64,000 bases of DNA, from the NCBI GenBank assembly GCA_030272155.1, contig CP126192.1:4312501-4376500 (forward strand). Reading direction: 5' to 3'. The DNA is from Tetradesmus obliquus (Eukaryota; Chlorophyta; Chlorophyceae; Sphaeropleales; Scenedesmaceae). The translations under genes and the position numbers were made by a program. The first letter of the stretch is position 1. Each line of letters opens with the position of its first letter. Of this stretch, positions 25,801 to 40,800 are shown piece by piece. Below the pieces are notes generated by a model. That model did not search any database. It was not told the origin of the DNA and was given only the letters and a program-made list of their open reading frames with translations.

Positions 25801-28800
25801 GATTTCTCTGGTGTCATCGTGGAGGGACCTCAGGCAGGCACCGCAGTGTTTGGCCTCGCCACAGGTGAGATGTCCGCAAGGGCTGCAAGGATGCATTGAC
25901 ATTAGAGTTTGGCTTGCTAGCTTGGTTGGCGTAGTTTGCAGCACTCAAACCAACTGTTATCCAGCCATTTGTACAGTGAGATTGTACAGTGAGAGTTACA
26001 TGCAGGCAAGGGGTATAGAGGACAGTTGCAATGCGCAGTTAATGCATGCAGCTTTGGGCATCTGTGGTTCATTATAATACCTTTGCCAGTTCCAATCTCA
26101 CCTATCCAAGCTTTTGCACACAACACTGACGTCATGGTGCCCTGGATGCGCTTGCTACAATGTGTTTCTCTGCAGGTGCCCTGGCATCGCATGTGGTGTC
26201 ATCTTCGTCCACTGTGGCGCCAATGCCCCGCACCATCTCCTTTGCGGCAGCCGCAGCCACACCAACTGTCTTCACAACAGCAGATGCAGCACTGCGGCAG
26301 CTTGCAGGCCTGCAGGCTGGCGAGACGCTGCTGCTGCATGGAGCAGCAGGTGGTGTTGGCCTGGCAGCAGTACAGGTGGCACATGCAGCTGGTGCAAGCG
26401 TTGTTGCAACAGCAGGCGGCCCAGCAAAGCGCAGCTTGTTGCGGTCCCTGGGAGTCAAAGTTGCTGTCAACAGCAGAGACACAACCTTTGCTGCAGACCT
26501 AGCATGGGCCGGCGGTGTCGATGTGGTGCTGAACAGCCTGACCTCCCCGTGCATGGTGGGCGGCAGCCTGTCAGTGCTGCGGCGTGGTGGGCGCTTTGTG
26601 GAGATCGGCAAGAGGGACATCTGGGCACCAGCAGCGGCAGCAGCAGAGCGGCCTGACGTTGCCTTCAGCCTGCTTGCCATTGACTTCATGCCACCTGAGG
26701 TGCTACAGCAGCTGCTGTACCGCTTGTCAGCCGACCTAGCAGCAGGCAAGGTCGCACCAATCCGTGCAGCAGTGCATGACATGAGCAGCGTTGCAGCAGC
26801 GCTGCGCCAAATGGCTCAGGCACGCCATGTAGGCAAGGTGGTGGTGAGTGCACATGCACACAGCCCTGCTGCATTTAGCAGCAGTAGCAGCAGCAGCGCT
26901 GCAGCCTCGTTTGGCAGTGCTGCCGGCAGCGTGCTCATTTCTGGTGGCACTGGCGCATTGGGGCAGCTGGTGAGTGGCTGGCTGGCCGGCAATCAGGTGC
27001 AGCACCTGATTCTGGCAAGCAGGACCGGCAAGCTGCCTTCGTCAGCTGCTGAGATGGGCTTGACTGACCCACAGCATCCGCTGTTCAGCAGCATGGTCAC
27101 CATCACAGCGTGTGATGCGGCTGTAGCTGCTGATGTCAGCGGCTTGATGAGCAGGCTGGCAGCTGGCAGCAGCAGCAGCAGTGAGATCAGCTTCAGTGGC
27201 TTGCAGCAGCAGCCACATTTGGCAGCGCTCATGCATGCTGGAGGCGTGCTGGCTGATGCTGCATTTGCTAGCCAGTCTGCCCGTGGAGTGCGCCAAGTCA
27301 CTGCACCCAAGGCAGTAGCACTGCAGCTGCTGAGGCAACAAATTGTAATGCAGCCCACAGCCAACAGCGTACTGTTCAGCAGCATGGCAGCACTCCTTGG
27401 CTCTGCCGGCCAGACAAATTACGGAGCAGCGAATGCAGCGCTGGATGCGGAGGCGCAGCTGCTGCAGGGTGCCGGGATTGCTGTGTCAAGTGTGCAGTTC
27501 AGCGCATGGGCTGGTGCTGGCATGGCTGCTGCAACAGCCGCTAAGGTTGAGGCCATGGGTATTGGTGCGCTGAGCCCTGCGGATGGCTTGGCTGCACTGG
27601 AGGCTGCTGTCAGGGCTGGCGGCATGCTCAGGTGGGGAGTGTGCACATAGCATGGACTGCAGTTGGAGTGCTAGCCGCTAGCAGTGCTGTGTGCCACCTA
27701 CTGTGCTTCGCACTGATGGCAGCTGTCACCAGCAAATTGGGCGCAGGTTTGAGTGAGGTGCCAGTGTCAGCTGCTGGTGGTGACGTGAGGAAGCAGTGCG
27801 CTGCCTGCTGTGTCTGTCTCCTAGCAGCTTGCCTGTGCTCCGCAGTACTGCTGCCACTGGCTTGTTGAGTTGGAAAGTTCACTATGCCATGGGTACATGC
27901 TATGCTGGGCCGTGTCATCATGGTGATTATTGTTGCCCTCCACTGGTTCACACTGTGGTTATGTACCTGCTGCAATGCACCAGGTTTGGTGGCTTTGTGC
28001 GGCAGCCAGTGCTGGCAGCAGCGCCCTTCAACTGGCGCAAGGTGTTGGCCAGCAGGCAGCAGGTGCCGCCCTTGCTCTCAGAGTTTGCTGCTGAGGCAGC
28101 AGCTGCAGCTGAGGGACGGGGCCCAGCACGTGCTGCTGCTGGTGCTGCTGGCGTGCTTGCTGGGCTCACTGCTGCGGAGCGCAAGCAGCGGCTGATGGGC
28201 GAGGTGTCAGCAGTCATCACAAACCTGCTAGGGACAGGTGCGAGTGATGGCTGATGTGTGCATTGTCGATAGCCAGCTGCTCTTGCATGCTGGTGTTTCT
28301 GCTGTGTTTCAAAGAGCTAATTAGGATGAAGTCACCAACGGTGTGTATGTGTTGCTGCATGCGGTCTGCTTAGTGTGTTGCGGCTCACTTCACCTTGAAT
28401 ATACCTTTACCTGTGCAGGTGTTGCTGCTGATGCTCCGCTGATGGACTCTGGGCTGGACAGCCTGGGCGCTGTGGAGTTCAGGAGCAGCCTGGAGAGCAG
28501 GCTGGCCGTGGCGCTGCCGCCCACACTGGTGAGGCCGGCAAACAATTTTGTTGCTTGCTGTACGACGCATGCACATCTCTGTGCACAAATATGTGTTGTG
28601 TCTAGCTTCTTCACACAGCTCATTAGCATTTGCTATGGTGCTGTGAGCCCCTGCGAGCACAACAGGGTATCTGCTGCACTTCAAACTATGTGCAAATGCG
28701 GTGATACCACAACACTGCCGTGTTTCTGCCCTCAGGTGTTTGACTACCCGACGCTGTCAGCCATTGTCGGCTACCTAGACACGACCCTGGCAGCACAGCA

Positions 28801-31800
28801 GCCAGAGCTGCAGCAGCCTGAGGCAGCAGCATCCACAGCAGCAGCAGCAGCAGCAGCACCACGCATGCCAGCAAGGGCCCCACCCACAGGCCCTGCACAG
28901 CCAGCAAGGGGTGTGACCTGGATCACTGCCATCCACAGCAGGTTCGCCAGTCCGCCAGCCACTGCTGCTGCTGCTGCTGTGGTGCCTGGCGGCCCGCTGT
29001 TGCATGATGTTATTTCGGTGGTGCCGCTGGAGCGTTATGACGTGGAGGTGCAGCTCACACAGGACATCCCGGCACGCTTTGGCGGCTTCCTGCCAGCAGT
29101 GCAGGTGAGGGGGCGGCACACAGCGCATAGCCCTGCTGCTGCATGCTGATGGCATTTGACATGGTGCAAGACGTAGTTCGAGTTTTGGTAAGATTCGAGG
29201 CTGGTATCTTACCGGATGTGGCTGCTTCTGCAAGGCTGCTGGACCTGCATACTGCTTGCAACATGTTGTGATATGCCTCAGCATGCTGTGTCGACCATTG
29301 CTATATTGCCTGATGCTTAGTGCCTGTGACCACAGCTGTCGAACTCGCGCCAGTCAACCAACTCCAGTGCTGCTCCTTACCAATGCACTTGCAGGACTTT
29401 GATGCAGCGCCGTTTGGCCTCTCAGAGAGCGAGGCGGTTATGGTTGACCCGCAGCAGCGGCTGCTGCTGGAGGCGGCGTCAGGCATGCTGGCGGCAGCGG
29501 CTGCGCCCTTGCAGCAGCTGCAGCAGCAGCGGGCTGTGGGCGTGTTTGTGGGCATCTCAAACCCTGACTACGCAGACCTAAAGAAGAGTGCCACACCCAT
29601 AGGAGTGTACAGTGCAACAGGTAGGGCTAGTTAACATTGCCCTTTCTCAAGAGTGGCCACTGCAACGGACAGGGTCAGCCTTGGGTGCTGCATTTGAAGG
29701 AACCTTGATGACACTGCTATCAGCTCTGGGTTGTACCCCCCCCCCCCCTTGTAGGCAGGTGGCTGAACAATTACCACTCAAATGCACTCCCAATCATGCA
29801 CTCTGCCCTGCAATGTGCTGCAATGCGCGCCTTGCTGCCCCACAGGCTCTGCCATCAGCGTGGCAGCAGGCCGGCTGTCATACGTGTTGGCGCTGTCAGG
29901 CCCCTCCCTGAGCATTGACACAGCCTGCTCCTCCAGCCTTGTGGGGGCCCACATGGCCAGCCTGAGTCTGGCAGCGGGCAGCTGTGGTGCTGCTGTTGTG
30001 GCGGGGGTGAAGCTCATCCTGACACCCAGCCTGTCAGCCATGTTCACACGGGCAGGTGCGTGACGCGGACTGGCAGTGTTGCAGCTGGGTTGTCCTCTTA
30101 TGTTGCTTGCTGGGTGATGGATGGCGTTTTGCTGCTTTAAGGAAACAGACAGTGTAAACGATCCAGCCTGCAGAACGTGTGCATCTGCACCATGACTGTG
30201 CCTCTGCTGCTCCTGGATCTGCCGTAAGAAAAGCGTGTGTACACTGTAACACCCTGCAGGCATGCTCGCCCTGGATGGCCGCTGCAAGACGCTGGATGCA
30301 GCAGCAGATGGCTACGTGAGGGGAGAGGCAGTGGCCGGCATGCTGCTGCAGCGGGACCTGTACGGCAGCGCTGCAGCGCCACCTGAGTGGGCTGTGGCTG
30401 TGTATGCCGGGTCAATGGTCAACCAGGATGGCCGCAGCAGCAGCCTGACTGCGCCCAACGGCCCGGCACAGCAGGAGGTGCTGCTCGCAGCGCTGACAAA
30501 CGCGGGGCTGGTGCCTGGTGATGTGTCCGTGCTGACAATGCATGGCACAGGCACACCACTAGGTGAGAGTGTTTGTGCTTGGTGTGCAGCATGGTGATGG
30601 CACATGCTGTCTACTTGCCTGCAAACATCATTGACAAAGTGGCTTGTTGCCCGCAGAATCAACAACAGGAGTTCCCTTGCTTTGTCCTGCAATCAACAGC
30701 CAGGATGGCAGAGAATAACACAGCATTTCTGTATGCACCCTGCTGCTTCATCTCTGCCCTGCAGGTGACCCCATCGAGATGGGAGCAGCAGCTGCTGTGC
30801 TGCTGGGCAGTGCCACTAGGAGCAGGCAGCTTCCCCTGACAGTGGCCTCAGACAAGTCGGGCATTGGCCACACAGAGCCAGCAGCAGGCCTGGCAGGTGT
30901 TATACACGCAGTGGCAGCAAGCATGGCTCGTATGGCTCTGCCCGTGCTGCATCTGCGCACAATGAACCCGTATCTAGACAGCACACTGTCTGGTGTAGCT
31001 CATAGTGTAAACATCCCTAGGCAGCCAAGGGGTGCGCTGCTCAGCAGCAGCGCCAGAGGTGGCAGCAGCAGCTTTGGTGACTGCTTGGTGTCTGGTGTGA
31101 GCAGCTTTGCTTTCCAAGGCACCAATGCACACCTGCTGCTCGCAGCAGGCAGCAGCAGCAGCGCAGCCGCAGCCGCAGCGGTGATGGCAGCATCACAGCA
31201 GCGGCAGCAGCTGATGCATCAGAAGTATCTGTCAGTGCTCGCGCCAGCTCACAGCCTGGTCTGCGCAGCTGCTGTTGCAGGCTCAGGCAGCAGCCGAAGT
31301 GTGCGGTTTGAAGTGCAGCTGACCCACCCGTCTGTCGCATGGCTGTTTGACCATATGGTTGGTGGCAGGCCTGTGATCCCTGGTGCTGCTTACCTAGAGC
31401 TAGCCCTTGCAGCTGGCAGGCAGCTGCTAGGCAGCGCATATGCAGCAGACCTGGCACTGGCAGCTGTCAGCATCTCAGCTCCCCTGGTGCTGCCAGGCGG
31501 CCCTGCAGCAGCGGCACATGTACAGCTGGCAGTGATGGTTGATCCAGCCACTGGTGTGCTCAGCATAACCAGCAGCAGCAGCAGCAGCAGTCATCCACCT
31601 GCTAGTGCAACACACGTGCGTGGCAGCCTGGTCAGGATCAGCACTGACGGCAAGCTGCCTGCCCTGCAGCTGGTGCGCCAGCAGCAGGAGGGCAGCAGCG
31701 ACAGCAGCTTTGACCGCATTGCAGCAAAAGGGTTGCAGCCACTGGAGACAGCTGGCCTGTATGCTGACCTGGCTAAGGCTGGGCTGAACTATGGGCCCAC

Positions 31801-34800
31801 ATTTAGGCTGCTGCGTGGTGTCAAGGCTGGGGCAAGCGACGCAGCTGCACAGCTGCAGGCGATGTCTGACCAAGGTGGGTGCCTTGGCTATGGCTCCGAT
31901 CTGTCTAGTTTGCATGAGCATGTGGCTGCTCGTTGATCGTGGGTTAGCTGCACCATGTTCAAGACAATACTGCAGCTGGCGTGCAGTCTCCGGTTGTGGA
32001 CCAAGTATCTGTCACACCTTTGGTGCTGTTGTGGTCTCTGTTGCTGTGCAGGCGCCTACCTGGTGCATCCAGCCTTCCTTGACAACTGCTTCCAGCTGGG
32101 AGCAGCAGTCAGGGACGCGGCAGCAGCACGCCAGCAGACCTATGTGCCCGCAGCAGTTGAGGTGTTCCGGGCCTTTGCGCCGCTGGCTGCAGCTGGCTGG
32201 AGCATCCAGTCAGCCACAGCACTGGCAGCTGCTAGCGCAGGGGTGCATTCCACAAGCCTGTACAGAGATCTGCTGCTGAGTGTGGCAGGGCAGCAGCTGT
32301 GCAGTGTGCAGGGGTTGGAAAGCAGGGCTACAGCAGCACAGCCGATCACAGCAGCAGCATCAGCAGCTGCTCAGGCCGTGCCTGACATGATTTATTCTGT
32401 GCAGTGGCTGGCAGCTGCACCTCTGACTGAGGGAGCAGTGTCAGCAATGCCAAATGAGGTGGTGTCAGTGCCTGTGGCAGCAAATGCAGCAGCAACAGCA
32501 GACGGAATGCAGCTTATTCAGGGGTCATTGGCTACTAAGACAGCAGGCCTGCAGCTGCACACAAACTTCACCCCAGCTGGCGTTGAGTACCCTGCTGCTG
32601 CGGCATCAGCTGCTGCTGTGGTTGTGCAGCAGGGCTTGTGGGGTATGGTGCGCTGCGCTGCACAGGAGGCTGCTGCTCTGCCGGCAGCAGCAGTGCATGT
32701 GGATGCATACAGCTCGCATGCCGTTGCAGCAAGCCTGAGTGCGGTGCCAGCAGCAGCAGCGGCACGTGCAGGGCCTTTTGATGGGTATGGAGAGGCCGCA
32801 GTGGCTGCTGCAAGCTTTGTGCCAAGGCTTGTACAGCAGAGCCAGCTGCAGCTGACTCCAGGGCCTTACCAGCTTGTGCCCCGGCCGCGTGGTGCAGTAA
32901 CGAACCTGGTACCAGCTCCTGTGTCAACGCAGCTGCAGCAGGAGGGCACTGTGCTGCTGTCAGTGAAGGCAGTGGGCATCAACTTCAGGGACGTGCTCAA
33001 CGTGCTGGGCATGTACCCGGGAGACCCGGGCGCACCGGGCGGGGACTGCGCCGGCATTGTTGTGAGCAGCAGTGAGAGCAGCAGCAGCTTGCACCCAGGG
33101 CAGGCAGTGTTTGGGCTTTCAGAGGGGTGCCTAGGCAGCCATGTGCAGGCCTCAGCACAGACCCTGGTGCCCATGCCAGGCCATGTCAGCTTCGAGGCCG
33201 CAGCAACCATGCCCACAGTGTTCATCACAGTAGACATGGTGCTGAACCAGGCGGCAGGGCTGCAGCCTGGTGAGCGCGTGCTGGTGCATGCAGCAGCAGG
33301 TGGTGTTGGCCTGGCCGCACTGCAGCTGGTGCAAGCCATTGGTGCACAGCCAATTGCCACTGCTGGCAGCCCCTCCAAGCGCAGCCTGCTGCGCTCCCTG
33401 GGTGTGGCGCATGTGGTGAACTCCCGTGACCTGACCTGCTTTGAAGGCATTGCCCGTTTGGGTGGCGTTGATGTGGTGCTGAACAGCCTGACCTCCCCGG
33501 GCATGGTGGGCGGCAGCCTGTCAGTGCTGCGGCGTGGTGGGCGCTTTGTGGAGATCGGCAAGAGGGACATCTGGGCACCAGCAGCGGCAGCAGCCGAGCG
33601 GCCTGACGTTGCTTACGGCTTGGTAGCTGTTGACTTTATGTCGGCTGCTGGGCTGAACACCGCCATGAGCAGGCTGTCAGCGCAGCTTGCTGCTGGTGTG
33701 GTGCGCCCGCTGCCCAGCGCCGTGCATGACCTTGGCAGCGTTGCAGCAGCGCTGCGCCAGATGAGCCAGGCGCGGCATGTGGGCAAGGTGGTGGTCAGCA
33801 GCTCTGCTGCTAGGCCAGGCCCGCATCAACTGCCTGCTGCCTCTGGCGGCAGGGTGGTCATCACAGGTATGCAATCCTTTGGTACGCACAGAGATGTGGC
33901 AAACATCAAGTGTGGCAGTAGGGTCGACAGCAGAGCACTGCATGCCTTTGCTTGTTGTACATCTGCTTCAGATGCTTTACCCTGTACTGTGAGCTGATGC
34001 CACCTTGCTGCCTTCTATACCTGCCTCCTACCTTTACCTTAATACATGGTGTCTCTTCCATCCTTGCAGGTGGCACTGGCACGCTGGGCCGGCTCATTGC
34101 AGCATGGCTTGCTGCCCAGATTGGTGCGCCACAGCTGCACCTCATCAGCCGCACAGGCCGCGTGTCAGCAGAGGCAGCAGCAAGCCTGCTGGGCCCTAAC
34201 AGTGCTGCCTTCAACAGCCTAGTCACCATCACAGCAGCAGACACAGCAGCGGCAGAGGACATGCACATGATTGTGCATGGAACAGCTGCAGCAGCAGCAG
34301 GCAGCTACAGGCACCAGCCAGTCAGCAGCTTCATGCATGCAGGAGGTGTGCTGGCTGATGCAACACTGGCGAACCAAACCCTGTCGGGTATCAGGAGCGT
34401 GGCAGCACCCAAGACAGCAAGTATGATTGCTTGGATGCAGGCAGGCAGTGGCCAGCCAGTCAGCCACCAGGTGCTGTTCAGCAGTATTGCCAGCCTGCTT
34501 GGTGCTCCTGGTCAGGCTAACTACGCAGCAGCCAATGCAGGGCTGGACGGTCTGGCAGCACAGCTGGCAGCAAGCGGCCTGCCTGCGGTGTCTGTGCAGT
34601 GGGGTGCGTGGGCTGGCGGCGGCATGGCTGCTGCTGACGCGCAGACTGCCGTGCGTGTTGAGCGCATGGGCATGAGCCTGATCAGCGCAGCAGCAGGACT
34701 GGCGGCACTGGAGGGAGTGATGGTTGCAGCTGCGCAGCGGCATGTGCCGGTGCTTGCTGCAACACCCTTCTTATGGGATAGGTGAGTGCCAGCTGAATTC

Positions 34801-37800
34801 ACACGCCCCAGCCAGCTCGCAGGAAGTGACCTCATGGGTTACCTGGAGCGTATGGTACTGGTAGCTGCTATAATTAATGTGTTTGAGCTCTGCGTGCTGC
34901 AGCTGACCATCGCCCGGGGGACGCATGCTTTGCCAGGATTCACATCTAACTACCTGTTTCTACATGATCTGCAGGTTCCTGGCTAGGCTGCCAGCAGTGC
35001 CAAACTTCCTAGAGGAGTTCGCACCCACAGCAGCAGCAGCAGCAGGAGCCAGGCCTGGTGTCAGGCCATCAGGCAGACCCGCAGCAGCAGCAGTCCCCGG
35101 CATCAGCCTTGCCGGCATTGCCTCAGAGGTCAGCTCGGCTGTGTCTGCTGTGGTTGGCAGGCAGCTGCAGCAGGAGGCCAGCCTGATGGAGTCAGGGCTG
35201 GACTCGCTTGGCGCTGTGGAGCTGCGCAACAGCCTGGCGGCCAGCTTCGACATGGAGCTGCCCGCAACACTAGTGAGGCCCAGCTGCTGTGTGGCTTGGT
35301 GCATATATTGCAATTTCTCTGTTCTGCGACAGGATGCATCAGCTGGCTTGTTTGCTGCGCCCCTTGCGGCAGACTGCAGCTGCAGCAAGACACGTCTACG
35401 TTGCTTCAGCAGGCTGCCATGCTGGTTTGTAAGTTGCAGCTTGAGAGATTGGATCGCAACCAAGCAATGCCTGCCTTGCATGGCTGATTGTCCGTCTGCT
35501 GCCTGCAGGTCTTTGACTACCCAACAATCGGCGCCATCGCTACATTCATCGCTGACAGCAAGTACCCAGCAGGCCTAAGCGTAGCAGAAGCAGCAGCACC
35601 ACCCACTGCAGCTGCCGCTGGGCTGCCGCAGGCAGCCCTGGCAGCTGGTGAGGCTGCTGCAGCACAAGCGGTTGCGCTGACAGGCTTGACTGTGCGTACA
35701 GCAGGTGCCAACAGCCTGACTGAGCTGTACAGGCACATGATGCACAACACGGAGCTGCACACAGTAGCCCCATACGCAAGGTGAGGACGCCAGCGATTAC
35801 CAGCTTTTGTCACCCAATCCAGCACGGCGCCCTGTACTGAGCTCGCTTGCTGCCGCAGCACACCTATGGATGCGGCAAAAAGGACAATAAAGCTGCCCAT
35901 AAACTGCCACAGCCAAGTAGACGTATAGCTGAAGTGCTTGAGACATGCCTCTGGCTGTTACAAACTCCTTCAAACCTTGTGCAGGTGGGACGTGGATGCT
36001 GTGTATCACCCAGGCGCGCCGCTGTCCAGTGCCAGCCACAGCCAGGTGGCAACACGATTTGGCACATTCCTGGCAGACCTGCACGGCTTTGATCCTGCCG
36101 CATTTGGCCTATCCATGGCTGAGGCAGCGCTGATGGACCCGCAGCAGCGGCTGCTGCTGGAGGACCTGGCTGCTGCGGCTGCCGACAGCGGGCGCGGCGC
36201 TGCGCAGATGATGGGCGCAGCGGGCGGCGTGTATGTTGGCTGCATCTGGTGAGCGCTTGCAAATGGCAGCACAGCCGCAGCACAGTGGCAGCACGGAGTA
36301 CTCAGCACCACTGCAGAGAACGCAGACATGTTACACTGTACTGCTGGCAGCTGCGCCTGGTGAGTGCTCTCTGACTGTTTTGATCCAACCCACGTACGGC
36401 AGGTGTCTGTGCTGCTTCTGGATGAAAGCTGTACTCGCTTTAAGTTGGTGCAGGGAGCACAAGGTGTGAAGTGGGGCTGCCAGCAGCTGCATGCATCGTT
36501 GGTGCGGAGGATGCTGGCCATGACTATGTGCCTGCACGTGAACCACACCTAGCGCTGAAGTTGCTGCTGCTGCCGCTGCCGTGTGTGCTTGCAGGCTGGA
36601 GTATGCTGAGCTGCTGGCCACTCACGGCACTCCCAGCAGCAGCATGCTGGTCACCGGCAATGGCCTGGCCTTCATGGCAGGGCGGCTGAGCTACACCTTC
36701 GGGTGAGGGGCCAGGAGTTGCAATTGCATGCATGCATGGATTTCTGTCTGTAGAAGTGGTTAGTACTAGCTTGCCTGTACAAGCATGCAGGGTTGATGTA
36801 GGTATGTGATTTATCCTTTGTCTGTCTGCTGAATTGGGATGGCTTTTCATACAGCGGCCAGCCTTGTTGTACAGCCGATGCAGCTGGCAGCTTGACAGGA
36901 GTGTCCTGCTTTAAGTTTGCCTCACTGGAGGCTAACACTATTGCACATGCTGCTGTCTGCATTTGCTGCCTGCAGGCTGACGGGGCCATGCGTGCCCACC
37001 AACACAGCCTGCAGCAGCTCCCTGGTGGCAGCCCACCTGGCAGCAACTGCGCTGCGCAGCAACGAGTGCGCATTCGCAGCAGCAGCCGGCGCCAACGCTG
37101 TGCTGCTGCCGCTGGGCGCTACAGCCGCCATGACGCAAGTGCATGCCCTGGCACCTGATGGCCGCTGCAAGTCATTTGGCGCAGAGGCAGATGGATATGG
37201 CCGGGGAGAGGGCTTCCTTGTGGCTATCTTGGAAGGCCTGGCGTCTGTTGCAGAGCCTGCATTGGTGCAGGCTATACTGGCTGGCTCTGCAGTGAACCAG
37301 GATGGCCGCAGCAGCGGCTTGACAGCGCCACATGGGCCGAGTCAGGCTGCGCTGGTGACTGCTGCAATGCAGCAGGCGGGCATCAGCCATCTGTCATATG
37401 TGGCGACACACGGCACAGGCACTCCTCTGGTAAGCAACAGGTTGCAACAAACTGTCCCAAGTGACACAGAGATAGGCAACCAATGCAGGTGCAGCAAGCC
37501 TTATTGAGCATGCCATTTCTTGTACAATTCCCCCGCTCGGCCTGTCACTTCAATAATGCTGTGCATGCCCACGCAGGGCGACCCCATTGAGTCCAATGCA
37601 CTGCGCAGAGCTGTGGCGCCCGTGGCCCCAGCAGCAGTAGCAGCGCTGCCTGAAGACTTTGTCTTCAGTGCTGGCGCAGTGAAGGCTGTGACTGGCCACC
37701 TGGAGGGCAGTGCAGGCCTGGCTGGGCTGGCTCAGGCTGTGGCAGCGCTGCAGCAGCAGGCGGTGATGCCGCTGCGCTACCGCAGCATCAACCCATACGT

Positions 37801-40800
37801 GGCCAACAGCCTGGACAACTGGCACGTGAAGAGCAGGTATGAGTATGCGGCGCTAGCTAGTAGTTGCAAGGCGTTTGGGCAGCAGTCTGTCCTGCACTGT
37901 CTGTCTGCATTGGCGTTACTGTGCTGTTTTGTATGGGTCTTGGTGCAGTGCCTGAGCGATGGGTGCAGTGCTCCTGTGTTGAACAGTATGGTGTCTGCTG
38001 CTGCATACAGCTAGAGGTGCAAGGCTTTCTGCAGATGCCCCTCATTCGATGCAATTCATGATCGCTGCTGCAGGTTGCCCATCCAAGCGGGCGGCATGTC
38101 AGGCAGCCTGCTGCATGCAGGCACCAGCTCTTTTGGCATGAGCGGCGTCAATGCACATGCCATCGTGCGCCTGCCAGACGCATCCACAGCGACACCAACA
38201 CTGTCTGTGGCACCCAGCGGCAGCAGCAGCGCCAGCTTTGCATGGCGCAGGCAGGACATGAGCGCTGGTGTGCTGCCTGTTGGCAGGCAGTTTGCGTATA
38301 TGGCGGCTGCAGGCAGCAGCAGCAGCAGCATCAGCAGCAGCAAGGCGACTTACCAGTTCCTGCTGCCAGTGCTTGAGCGGCCAGGCTTGTCGTGGCTGTG
38401 GGACCATCAGGTGCACAGCAATTACGAGATGACGCGCAGCCAATGCTGATACAGACCAGTGCCTAGCTGCATGGCTGCGGTAACCCACTTGTGCCTGAAG
38501 CAGCACAAACCCACAGCAGCTTGGTGCAGGGCGCTACCACCTGCACAGAATTTGCTTAACGCCTGCCGCACTACTGCTCTGCAGGTTGCTGGCAAAGTGC
38601 TGCTGCCTGGCGCTGCCTACCTAGAGATGGCAGCAGCAGCAGCGGCAGCACTGCTGCCAGCAGGCCTCAGCAGCAGCAGCAAGGCCGCAGCTGCAGCGGC
38701 AGTGACGGCAGGACTTGCTGATGTGGTGCTTGCAGCTCCCTGTGTGCTGCCTCCATGGGGGCAGCAGCAGCAGCAGCAGCTGGTCATCACTTGCGAGGTT
38801 GATCTGTCAGCAGGCAGGGTGGTCATCACTTCAGCCAGCAGTGCCACCAGCAGCAGCACCACACACATGCATTGCAGCCTAATTGCAGTATCCACAGGCC
38901 CAGCATCCTCTGCACAAACAGCAGGAGGCGCAGCAGCAGCTGTATCAGCAGATGCAGCACGGGCGTCCTGCTCAGAGCCGCTTGACTCTGCAGCGCTGTA
39001 CCAGTCCCTGGCGGCAGCAGGCCTGCAGTATGGGCCTGCACACCGGCTGCTGCGCTCCGTGCACAGCAGCAAGCAGCAGGCAGCAGCAGGCGTTGCAGGT
39101 GACGCAGCAGCAGTAGCCAGTGAAGGCTATCTGGTGCATCCAGCTGTGCTGGATTGCATGCTGCAGCTGGGTGCAGTTGTGCCAGAGCCTGGCATGTCAG
39201 CCAAACAGAAGTCGGCCATGGTGCCAGCTGCGATTCGGCTCTTTGTGCCAGGCAGCAGCGGCACCAGCAGCAGCAGCTTCAGCAGCAACGGCTTCAGCGC
39301 ATTTGCGCAGCGGCTGGCAGCAGCAGGCGCTGCTGCTCAGGGTGCTGCTGCGCTTGCCACACATCGTGATCATGCTTTGGTTGAAGGTACGGGCCACATG
39401 GTGTGCTTGTTGCATGATTTGGAGGCTCGCAGCATTGCCAGCGCTGCGCAGAGGGGCATTGCAGCTGCTGCCCAGCAGCAGCAGCCACTGCCAGAAATGC
39501 TGTATGACATTGAGTGGGTGGCAGCTGATGTGGCAGCCGCAGCAGCAGCGGAGACAGAGCACGAAGTTGCTGCTGCAAAAGCAGCAGCACAGTTTGCGCT
39601 GCTGCCGGGTCATGGTGCTCCAGCGGCAGCAGCAGTGTCTAACATGATTGCCGTGCTGCAAGCAATGGGGCAGGCAGGGGCAGCCCACGCCCTGCTGGCA
39701 GCAACACAGGAGGCTGCTGCTGCAGCTAGCAGACCCGCAGGCTCTGCTGATGTGGCAGCTGGCAGCACAGGCCAGCTTGATGCAGCAATTAAAGGCATGC
39801 TGCGCAGCTACATACAGGAGGTGCTAACAACAGCACTTGCCAGCAGCATCAGTGATTCTGCAGATGCCTCGGCAGCAGCAGTAGGCGCTGCTCCTAGCCT
39901 TGCAGCGCTGGCAGCAGGCAGCAAGGCAGTTACTGGTGCAGATGGCTATGGCAGCTCTAGTGCTGCCGGTGTGCTGCATGTGCCTGTGCTGCGCCACAGT
40001 ACTGCGCAGATGCAGTCACAGCCATTCCAGCTGTTGCCAAAGGCAAAAGGCAGCCTCAGCAGCCTCATTCCTGTGCCAGTGTCAACGCAGCTGCAGCAGG
40101 AGGCCACTGTGCTGCTGTCAGTGAAGGCAGTGGGCATCAACTTCAGGGACGTGCTCAACGTGCTGGGCATGTACCCGGGAGACCCGGGCGCATCGGGCAG
40201 CGATATGGCAGGCATGGTAATTGCTGCTGCCAGCAGCAGCAGCAGCTTGCAGCCGGGGCAGGCGGTGTTTGGGCTTGCGGAGGGGTGCCTAGGCAGCCAT
40301 GTGCAGGCCTCAGCACAGACCCTGGTGCCCATGCCAGGCCATGTCAGCTTCGAGGCTGCAGCAACCATGCCTACAGTGTTCATCACAGTAGACATGGTGC
40401 TGAACCAGGCAGCAGGGCTGCAGCGTGGTGAGCGTGTGCTGGTGCATGCAGCAGCAGGTGGTGTTGGCCTGGCTGCTCTGCAGCTGGTTCAGGCCATTGG
40501 TGCACAGCCGATTGCCACTGCTGGCAGCCCCTCCAAGCGCAGCCTGCTACGCTCCCTGGGTGTGCAGCATGTGGTGAACTCCCGCGACCTGACCTGCTTT
40601 GAAGGCATTGCCCGCCTTGGTGGCGTTGATGTGGTGCTGAACAGCCTGACCTCCCCGGGCATGGTGGGCGGCAGCCTGTCAGTGCTGCGGCGTGGTGGGC
40701 GCTTTGTGGAGATCGGCAAGAGGGACATCTGGGCACCAGCAGCAGCAGCAGCTGAGCGGCCTGACGTTGCTTACGGCTTGGTAGCTGTTGACTTCATGTC

